DNA of 64,000 nt, taken from contig CAJNOI010000019.1 in NCBI GenBank assembly GCA_905250115.1, positions 556,030-620,029 of the forward strand, in the 5' to 3' direction. The position numbers and the translations under genes are program-made. Positions 55,542 through 64,000 of the stretch are shown one piece after another. This stretch comes from Adineta steineri (taxonomy: Eukaryota; Rotifera; Eurotatoria; Adinetida; Adinetidae). Position 1 is the stretch's first letter; every line of letters starts with the position of its first letter. The notes beneath the pieces were generated by a model. That model saw only the letters and a list, made by a program, of their open reading frames with translations, did not search any database and was not told the origin of the DNA.

Positions 55542-55573
<32 letters not shown>

Positions 55574-57030
55574 TCGGTTGACTAATATAGAAAAAAAAGC
55601 CAACGTTGTCATGATCATGTAGATACAAAAGTATGAAGAGAAACTGAAATTGCATTTACTTCGTCAAATGTCACGTTCTGATAAGCGGTGAATAGTAACA
55701 CGTTTTATATGTAGGATGAATGATGAAAATAAGAGTAGGAGTGTGTAATAATAATATTAACAACATCAAATTCCTCAGTATCTACATATCAGCAATGCGA
55801 TAGTGCCGAATATGGTCATACATACATACATACATATATATATATATAAATATACATGTATAAAATATGACTTTGTATGTAACTTTTTTTTCTTCTTCTT
55901 CTTCTTCTCTTCACTCGTGTTGCCTTCTATTCTCGTTGTGAGTACATATATTATGATTACGCATGTGTGCGTCAACAAAGTTAGTAAGTTGCTTCATATG
56001 TGCTCAATTTGCTTGCTTGTAGGCTCTTTTTTTCCTCCTTTGACTTTTTCGTCAATTGTACAGTAGTAAAAAAAAGAACGTACAAAAGATGATTGTTCAG
56101 CACCATTGGCCGGTCACTGATTCACGCCGGCGTCTCTTTTTTTCTCTTTATTGTCGATGATAAAAAAAGCTAATCTATATATGTGCTGTTGCAACCTCTT
56201 TGCCTCTTGTGTGGTAATAATGGTAGTGGTGTGTACGAGAGAAAAAGAGAGTAACATAAAGAAGAAAAGAAGAACGAACGGAAGGACAACGACCAAAACA
56301 AACCCGTTATCGGTGTGCATATGGTTGAGAGTAAGTTGCTTGCCTGCCCCCATCGCTTTTATCGACACAACAATGATTATGAGTAGATCGTTAGGTTCAT
56401 GCTTTTTTTTTCCTCTTTTCTCTCTATCCGTTGAGACAGCGATGATGGATGAGTGATGATGATGATGATTCCAAGTCAAACACAATTTGACTCTTCTCCT
56501 TTGCCGTTGCTCTTCTCTTATATCCATATAGACTATGTATATTTGTAAAGAATTCAATGAATTATTCGTAAGCTGATTGACTTTTTTTATTAGAATTTTT
56601 TTTATATTCTTAAACTCTTCATATTAAACATTATGCAATCAAGAAGAAATTCATTTTAGAAATAAAAATCGTTTTTTTTTGCTTCTGTCGAATATAAACA
56701 AAAAAAAAGTTTTCTTACATAAAAATTTGGTATGTATATTATTAACATAATTTCTATCTAATAAAATTTCATTAATAAATAAAATAATTCCATATTCTTG
56801 AAATTTACATTTTTTCGTCATTTTCTAAATAACTTCTGCACTCTAGTGATGTCGCTAATACTTCAATAAATCCATTGGCTAGTTTTATTTGTTTATTTTT
56901 CTAAAAAATAAAATTTCCTTCGTCTTCTTTATATTATATTCTTCTCTAGATGCATAATAAATAGATTGGATATTATTATTTTTTTGCTATTAATATTAAC
57001 AAAAATAAGATAAGAAAGATTGAAATAACC
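54884..57030. other. Intergenic region with microsatellites upstream of tropomyosin
   Basis: A CATA tetranucleotide repeat lies at about 55543-55568 and again at 55817-55840, with a CTT repeat near 55892-55909. No coding segment is supported. The 2.1-kb length is large for this block and may hold muscle-type regulatory sequence. Confidence 0.55.
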
Positions 57031-58597
57031 ATGTCAAGTTTTCTTCCATCATCATCACAAGCTAATGCAGCTAATGGTATGAACACATTACAACGTTCAA
57101 CAGTGAACAATGCTGCAGCTGATGCATTACGAAAAAAAATGCAACAATTACGTGATGAACTTGAACAAGTTAAAGATGATTTAGAACGTGCACGTAAAGA
57201 ATTAGAAAAAGAACGAAATGGTCGTGAAACTGTAAGTAAAAACTTTTTCTATACAAAATTCGTTTGTGTAATTTTCAAAGATTTTAGGCTGAATCAGAAG
57301 TTAGTCAATTAACACGAAAACTTCATTCATTCGAAGAACAACTTGAACGTACAGAAGAACGTTTAGTACAAACAACAAATAAACTTGATGAAGCATCGCA
57401 TACAGCTGATGAACGAGAAAGGTTTTTATTAAAGTTATACGTATATAAAATCTTCTTATCTTTCTTCGTTTTATAGATCAAGAAAAATGCTTGAGAATCA
57501 ATTGAATCTTGGCAGTGATCGTACAGAAATTCTTGAAGTACAATTGAAAGAAGCACGTACACTTGCAGCAGAATCTGATAAAAAATATGATGAAGTAGCT
57601 CGAAAACTTTTAATACAAGAAAATGAACTTGAAAAAGCAGAAGAACGTGCAAAACGATCTGAAACGTAATTAAAAACTGAAATTATTTTTCTTAAAATTT
57701 TTGTTTTTGTTTTTCATTCTAGAAAATGTTCTGAATTAGAACAAGAAATGAAAAATCTTCATCATCAATTAAAATCATTTTTGGCTCGTATTGATGATGT
57801 AATTAAATATGAAAAATTTCTTTTATTTAAATAATTTTTCTATCAATGAATAGGCACAAAATAAAGAACAATCATTTGAAGACCAAATTCGTCGTCTTAG
57901 TCAACATTTAAAAGATGTAAGTCTAGAATATTTTTGAAGAGAGTTTTCGTTTTTGGAAGAAATCAAATTAGGCTGAACGACGATCAGATCTTGTTTTCAC
58001 TGAACGATATGATTTACAAAAAGTAGTAGAATATCTTGCAGGTAGATTAAATGAGATATGAATTTTTCTTTCTTTTGTTGTGTATTTGTTTTGTTTCCAC
58101 CTGCATGATTTTGAATGATGTGTTTGCATGTCTAGGCTGAAACTCGCGCCGAATATTCTACCAAACAAGTACAACGACTACAGCGTGAAGTGGATACACT
58201 TGAAGGTTTGTAATGAGAAATAAAAAGAGACGAAATTACACGGCTTGATATGCGGCGCATGTTTAGAACAATTAGTATTGATATGCTTTTGAATGTTACA
58301 TTTTCTCAATGATTTATTTCTAATTGATTTCGAAGTTGAAGACTTATAAATAAAATAATATCAAGTGTTTATTTCGATAGAAGAAGAATAATAGAATTGA
58401 ATTTGGGATTATTTTTCAATGAGTAAAAAAAATTATCAGAAATCACTGAGAAGATATTTTGCAAAAATACTTTTCTTATTTATTTATTTATCTATCTGAT
58501 CTTTCTTTTTGTAGAAGAATTACAAACAGAACGTGATCGTTGTAAAAATCTTCAAAATGAAATGGAACGTTGTTTCTCGGATTTACAATTACTTTAA
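57031..58597 (+). CDS. TPM: Tropomyosin, with a duplicated mutually exclusive exon
   Basis: Exons 57031-57231, 57288-57421, 57477-57665, 57723-57798, 57854-57916, then either 57972-58041 or 58136-58205, then 58515-58597. With one of the two 70-bp exons the CDS is 816 bp, 271 residues. The protein is one continuous coiled coil: [60 protein letters not shown] with [39 protein letters not shown], and the end [29 protein letters not shown] and KCSELE are tropomyosin signatures. The last exon lengths 76, 63, 70 and 83 bp equal those of the classic animal tropomyosin exons 6 to 9. It winds along actin and gates myosin. The N-terminus starts [14 protein letters not shown], a short-isoform-like beginning; other 5' exons may lie upstream. 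Confidence 0.93.
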
Positions 58598-59104
58598 AAC
58601 AACATACCGATAGACATATGATATCATCATCGATTACTACTTCCTCGTCTGTCATACATTCATTCATTCGCTAAAAAACCTTTTTTTTCTTCTTGCATTA
58701 TTATTAGCACACAATCTCAGTTTGCCTAATTGTCAATACATCATCATCTGTACGTGTGTGTGTTTTATTGCGCTTCTTTTTTTCTTTCTCAGTCTTTTTT
58801 TTTCTTTTTGTTCAAAATAAAGTAATCACATTACTATCTTGTACTTGTCTTCTCTCAGATAATTTCTCTGTAGTGTTATTTTAGTTTCATCCATTCAGAT
58901 CAAAAAATCAGAATGAGAAATTTTTCTTACTATCATCTTTTTTCTTCTTCTTCTTCTTTTTTTTCTTTCTTTTGTCTTGTGTTCGTAACAGTAAATATTA
59001 AAAAAATACGTTTCTTCGCTACGAAAAAAAAGGAAATAATCTGATTATTAAAATACTTGTCTGTATGAATATAGATATATATTATATATATTCACATTCT
59101 TCAG
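58598..59104. other. Tropomyosin 3' region and SRP9 upstream spacer
   Basis: AT-rich with pyrimidine tracts. A possible AATAAA-type signal (CAAAATAAAG) is near 58814. A TTCTTCAG just before the SRP9 ATG could be a trans- or cis-splice acceptor. Confidence 0.45.
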
Positions 59105-59332
59105 ATGTTTATACAATCGTGGGAAGAATTTGCTAGACAAGCTGAACGACTTTATCTCAATGATCCAATGAGCTGTCGTCTTTGTTTGAAATATCGAAAT
59201 GAAAGACTTATCTTACGTTTAACGGATAATCGTACATGTCTGCAATATAAAACAAAATATGCTCAAGATGTGAAAAAAGCTGAAAAATTTATGTCAAGTC
59301 TTTTACGTCATATGGCATCAAAAGAAGCATAA
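59105..59332 (+). CDS. SRP9: Signal recognition particle 9-kDa subunit
   Basis: 75 residues in one exon: MFIQSWEEFARQAERLYLND, PMSCRLCLKYRNERLILRLT, then DNRTCLQYKTKYAQDVKKAE and KFMSSLLRHMASKEA. The WEEF-x-x-x-AE-x-LYL-x-DP start, the KYR centre and the QDVKK-x-EKF helix are the SRP9 signature. SRP9 pairs with SRP14 on the Alu domain of the SRP RNA and holds back translation elongation in the cytosol until the ribosome reaches the ER. Its length is slightly shorter than the usual 80-90 because the C-terminal tail is missing. The ATG directly follows a TTCTTCAG acceptor-like site, which suits a gene whose mRNA gets a spliced leader, as is known in bdelloids. Confidence 0.9.
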   Translation: MFIQSWEEFARQAERLYLNDPMSCRLCLKYRNERLILRLTDNRTCLQYKTKYAQDVKKAEKFMSSLLRHMASKEA

Positions 59333-60053
59333 AAAAAATTATTTTTATTGTTTTATTTTATTGTTATTTCAGAACAAAAACAAAATAAACATTCGAGAGA
59401 GTGAGAGAAAAACAAAAAAAAGAGTCTAATGAATATGATGTAAAGTTGAAAAAGAAAGAACTATATCATAAAACTTGACTTGTATTATTCAAGTATTCAT
59501 AGAAAACATGAAAGAGAAATTTAGCTCTTTAATTTTTATGATGTGTGTTATTATCAATTGGCACCTTTTTACATGGATATTTAGCTTTTTTGTTTTGTTT
59601 TAATATGAGAATACACATATAGAAACAAGACAAAAAATGATTGAGACAAGATATTGATAAGATTTATTTCTTTTTCTTTCATCGGATTGAAACGATAAAA
59701 GTTTTATTGATTATTACATGAGAAGAGTGAACATGGTAATTAACAAACTATTGACTAATGATTCATAGAGACGAGAATTTTCATCATAAATGACATGATG
59801 ATATGATCAAAAAATACCGACATTTAAGCCGTTATTTTCAAATTAGATGACTCGAAAATCTTCTTTCCATATATAAGATAATTAAATTTTATTTATGATA
59901 ATTGAAAAACAAGAAACACATGACAAAAAAAAAAACGAGAAAATCAATATTTTGTACAATATCCATTGAGTTAAAGAAGACAGAAAAAGAAAAACAAACA
60001 AAAATCATTGTTCGACTAGAATATACGATAAGAATGAAGAATTTATCTTTTTT
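59333..60053. other. Convergent spacer between SRP9 and Evx
   Basis: AT-rich 3' regions of both genes; no supported coding sequence. Confidence 0.5.
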
Positions 60054-60897
60054 TTATGTATTTGTTGTTGATTCATTCACTGCATTTGGTAAAAATGAAG
60101 CTAAACCCATTGCTGGTAAAGCAAAATTTATTTTAGATTTTAAAGGTGAATGTTGTTGTTGATGATGATGATGATGATTTTGTTTGGGTGATGAACTAGA
60201 TGATGTTGGCGAGGATGCAGATGAACATGATGTTACTGTATCTGTTGATCCATTAAGTAGTTGAGATGTTGAAATGGATCGATTTTTTGTAGTAGTCGTT
60301 AATCGAACAGAATTACTTGCTAAAGGATTCATTGGTGGCATTATTGGATTGATACCTGATTGGTTTGGAGGATGTGGATAGCCAGAGGCAGCTACAGCAT
60401 ACATATAAGAAAAATAGGAGAAGGCATCACCAGGATAACCTGGCCAAGCAAATGCTAATTTTTGTCTTTTATCTTTCATTCGTCGATTTTGAAACCAAAC
60501 CTAGAAGAAAATTGAATTAATTAAAAAAAGAAATAATCTAAATTTTACTTTAATAGTTGATTCAGGTAATTGTAATTCAGCTGCTAATTCACAACGTCTT
60601 GGTCGACTAACATAATTTTCTCGAAGAAATTCTTTTTCAAGTCTTGCTAATTGTTCACGTGAAAAAGCTGTTCGATATCGACGAATATTATCATCATTAG
60701 AATTGTTATTATTATTCATATGATTTATTAAATTACCATTTGCATGTGTTGAATCGTCTATGAGGAAAAAAAGACATATTGATTTATTTTATTTGAAATT
60801 TTCTTTTACCATTATCATCGGAAAAACTTTCATCTGAAAGTCTTCTTGAATTACTTCCTAATAGATATGTAGATGAATTATTACTACCTAACATCAT
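60054..60897 (-). CDS. Evx: Even-skipped/Evx homeobox transcription factor
   Basis: Three exons (60810-60897, 60549-60757, 60054-60500) total 744 bp, 247 residues. An Asn/Ser-rich N-terminus ([20 protein letters not shown]) leads into the homeodomain at about 54-113: [45 protein letters not shown] then [28 protein letters not shown] and the exon joint between residues 46 and 47 are diagnostic of Eve/Evx. Directly after it comes [20 protein letters not shown], the Evx-specific extension. The C-terminal part is Ser/Pro/His-rich with a histidine/glutamine run (HHHHHQQQH). Asn51 is present, unlike in the Hox-class gene of this window. It is a nuclear repressor or activator used in posterior and neural patterning. 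A second possible first exon lies at 62501-62576. Confidence 0.93.
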
Positions 60898-63800
60898 TGT
60901 TATATGGCTTCAAATGAAATATTCGATTATCAATAACGGATAATTTCTCTCTTTCTATTTCTTTTTTCTCATCTTCATTATCATGTTCGTTCTCCTGACG
61001 ATTATTCGTTCTTTTATATTTAATAATTGTATGAGATAGAGAGAGAGAAAAGAAGAGGAAGAATATTCTATTGGTTGATTGAAGCGAGAAAAAGAATATC
61101 ATTAAAAACAATGACTGGTCAACGATTCGTTTTTAAATGATCAAGTTGATGAAGAGAGAAGAGAAAGAAAGCAAATAATTGCTAATATCATTAAATATAG
61201 AATGAACGTGAGGTGTGAACAATGAGAAGCATAATTAACAGTTTATTTTCTTCATGAAAATCGGTCTAATGTAAACAGATATTGTCTCGTCAAACGGATA
61301 AGACTTTGCATGAACAATTGAGATGAGACATATTACAAATAAAAATAAACTAATATATACAAAGTCGAATATGAATGTCTCTTCTTTTTTTTTCTTTCTA
61401 AATATCGGATGCGACTAATTGGCTGAACAATAATAACTCCGCCCTTTTTTGACAAACGTTTGCCTTCTTTCACCAAAAAACAAGAAAAATAGGAGCATTA
61501 ATATCGAATACACGCGATAGTTAAATGCGTCCATTTTACATTTTTAAGGGTCAATAAACATTCATTTTCTATTGCCGCTAGCAACAATATGGGATGTCGT
61601 TAATCAATGATAGATAATCACATGTTTTCACCTGATCTCCGCCTTATGATCGATTAAAACAAATCGTTTTTTTTCAAAACAAAAAAAACAACAACAAAAT
61701 ATAATTTCTTTTCCTTTTAATCTTATTAAAAGTATTTTTTGTTGATTAAATGCACAGGTGTCTGTTATTCAGATTGATTTCATATGCCATTTATTATTAG
61801 ATTACTATATATATATATACTATGAAAAGATCAAAGTAGATGACTTCTCTTTACCTATATTTATACGCATCGAGGCAAAGACTTTAGGGAACACACGACT
61901 CGATTTTTTATTCATTTACTTTTTTTTTGTGCTCGTGACAGACGAACGCGTAGGTTGGTATCTTTATTTTCTCGACACTTGACTATCATGCAAAGAAACG
62001 ATTCACACACACTAATATGATGGCATTTATAATTGATCTATAAAGGTCAACATTAAATGAATTTTTTATTTTCATAACTAATAAAAGAGAATATTATTAA
62101 GTTTCGATCATTTTCGATGATCGAATAAAACATAAAATAAAATAAAAACGTTTTATGTATGAGTGACTTCAATCATTTTTATCACATATGTGTAACTGTT
62201 ATAAAAAATAAACGCAGCAGTAGCATCAATTCACTTTCACATGTCAATGTTTGCTTATTTTGTTTCTTTTTCTCTCTTTTTTTTTATATTCACATCTTCT
62301 ACTATACCGCTAACGATCCAATCGATCATTGAGAAACAAATTTAACACGAAAGAAGCCGATCAAAAGAGACAAAAAAGATTCAATTGAATGATAAAAATT
62401 TTCTCGTAAATTGATCATTATTACACTAAAGAGTAATATAAATCTTATATTTCTATTTCTAAGACATAACTATGAAAAAGGTCAAGTAAAAGAAACTTAC
62501 GTTGATCAATACTATTAGTATCGTATGTAAAAGACATTTCATCACAATTCTGATGATTTTGCTTGTGAATACCCATAATGCTTATAGACCGAAGAAAGAT
62601 GATGACTTTATGATTTAAATTGTATGGATATGTTCGATGATTTTTATGATGGAATAAAATTTCTTTCTCTCTCTCTTTCTTTACTTTTCGATTCGCTCTT
62701 TAGACTAAATTCAACACCAATCATTAGGTGCGATGAATTTATATATCATAGCAATAACCATTTTTCGCACGATTGAATATTTCGAACAAAAAAAGAAATT
62801 AGTTTTTTGTTTTATGTGATTTAATACAGAGAAGAAAATATTCGTGATGTCATTTGTGCAAATTAATTGAAATAAACGTTTTATATTTCATGTTCTTTCT
62901 GCGTCATTTCATATCCGTTTGAAATGGTAATTTTCTTTTTGTATGTCCGTTTATTTTTTTACAACTTTCTTTTTATTTATAATATACGCATCAAACTCTC
63001 AAGAGTCATCATACAAATGAAAACAATAATAACAAGTAAAGAAAGAAGAGAGAGATAGAAAGAGAGAAAATGTTTCTATGATTAACACGTTTAGTCAAGA
63101 GTCGTTACACATTTCAATCAAAGGATTCACACACGCAAATGACATGTGTTATGTTGTTATTGCTCGATTGCATCTTACAAAACGAGATCAAACAGAAAAT
63201 ATATTGGTGACACAGTCCTTGAATATATACATATTCGCTTGATATAATCAATTTTATATTGAAAAGTCAAATTCTATATTATTGGCCTAGATTCTTGTTA
63301 AGTATACAAATAAAAATAAGTCAGCATATAATTGAAAATGATCCGTTAAATTGAATCTATTAATATATTGAATAGATTGTGTAGTTATTTCCGCTGTTTT
63401 TTTTCTCTTGTTCAAACGATGATACAGATCATAAATCATGTTGTTCATCTTCATTAGATACACCCAGTAAAATTAATTTTTACTTGTGTATATCGTTTTT
63501 TTTCTTCTTGTTCTTTGAACATATCAGATAAGGATGAGAAAGGCGGCGTCATCGATAGATTTGTCTTTCTCATATTTCGCTTACCTGCAAATTAGTTTAT
63601 TTTAAAAGAGCTATGCATTACAGCGTTGCATGTATGAATAGATAAAGATACTATCCATGTTCATTTGATTTGACTTTCATCTAAAACAAAAATAGGATAC
63701 ATGACTTTATTCTATCTACTCATCAAATTAATTCATATATGAACTCATCTAGAACAATATTTGCTGTAATTTCATAAGGTTTGAAATTATTACAGCGAAA

Positions 63801-64000
63801 TTTAACGTATGGTATATGGATTGCGATATTTAATATTTTGCAAATGTCTCAAGAAAAATAAATTGTATAATCTTGATTCTTTTTTAAAAAATGTGCAAGA
63901 AAAACTCTATAACAACTGTAAAGATGAATCTCATATTCCAAATGAATAAGTTATATGATAATGCTATATCTTGCTGTATTATAGTTATTATAAAATGAAA
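60898..64000. other. Large upstream region of Evx to the window edge
   Basis: About 3 kb without a convincing gene apart from the possible first exon at 62501-62576. It has several AT-rich TAAT/ATTA-containing stretches that could be homeodomain sites, and TC-rich tracts (near 62665-62690). It is likely cis-regulatory. Confidence 0.5.
62501..62576 (-). CDS. Possible alternative first exon of Evx
   Basis: From ATG 62576 the frame reads MGIHKQNHQNCDEMSFTYDT then NSIDQ and meets a good donor, CAAC|GTAAGT. The exon leaves phase 1, the same phase in which exon 60810-60897 joins exon 60549-60757. It could therefore splice directly to the homeodomain exon and replace the MMLGSN start. The intron would be 1.7 kb, unusually long for this genome. 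It could instead belong to an undetected gene. Confidence 0.4.

Noticed and set aside
55543..55840. CATA repeats as possible regulatory structure
   Set aside because: Plain tetranucleotide microsatellites; nothing more can be said.
1..64000. tRNA, rRNA and other structured RNA genes
   Set aside because: I looked for cloverleaf-like GGTTCGAATCC boxes and rRNA-like conserved stretches and saw none that were convincing; a covariance-model search would be needed to exclude them.

Overview
The window is nuclear DNA of a small-genome invertebrate, most probably a bdelloid rotifer. This is inferred from AT-rich DNA with dense genes, many introns of about 45-60 bp, a dispersed GGGTGT/TGTGGG motif identical to the telomere unit described for bdelloids, expanded NHL, kinesin-light-chain-type TPR and F-box/LRR families, and several intronless or bacterial/fungal-looking genes. 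No genus can be named from the sequence alone. Many genes below were assembled by joining exons by eye, using GT/AG boundaries, phase and family conservation.

Left part (1-19.5 kb): a TMEM104-like transporter running off the left edge and a MOSPD1/3-like MSP protein (both minus); a truncated TPR fragment; a small orphan ORF; a GC-rich J-domain protein; a broken secreted NHL-repeat gene (plus); an apparently intact type II membrane NHL-repeat gene (minus); an intronless secreted GH3 beta-glucosidase (minus); a cysteine-rich CXC protein and an intronless SLC35G-like transporter (plus); and a Hox-class homeobox gene (minus) with Ser at the normally invariant homeodomain Asn51.

Middle part (19.5-42.7 kb) is accessory in character. 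It holds a pair of small acidic coiled-coil paralogues (one with a nonsense codon), two tandem secreted paralogues of unknown function, a decayed unknown gene, an inverted fragment of the two-pore-channel gene that lies intact 20 kb away, an F-box-family remnant with a 5'-truncated LINE in an intron flanked by a 16-bp target-site duplication, and an F-box/LRR gene in which each 28-residue LRR is its own 84-bp exon (with an assembly gap of 559 N).

Right part (43.4-64 kb) is a compact housekeeping block: PRA1/RABAC1-like, hexokinase, APC13-like, GT49 glucuronyltransferase, two-pore channel and Ohr/OsmC (all plus), a CUB-like/trypsin protease (minus), tropomyosin with a duplicated mutually exclusive exon, SRP9 (plus), and an even-skipped (Evx) homeobox gene (minus) whose large upstream region fills the right edge.

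The most distinctive unnamed structure is a family of about a dozen short inverted-repeat elements whose arms are telomere-like GGGTGT repeats beginning CTTGAGGG. They are scattered from 3 to 37 kb and are absent from the housekeeping block. Several sit at breakpoints of truncated or duplicated gene pieces.
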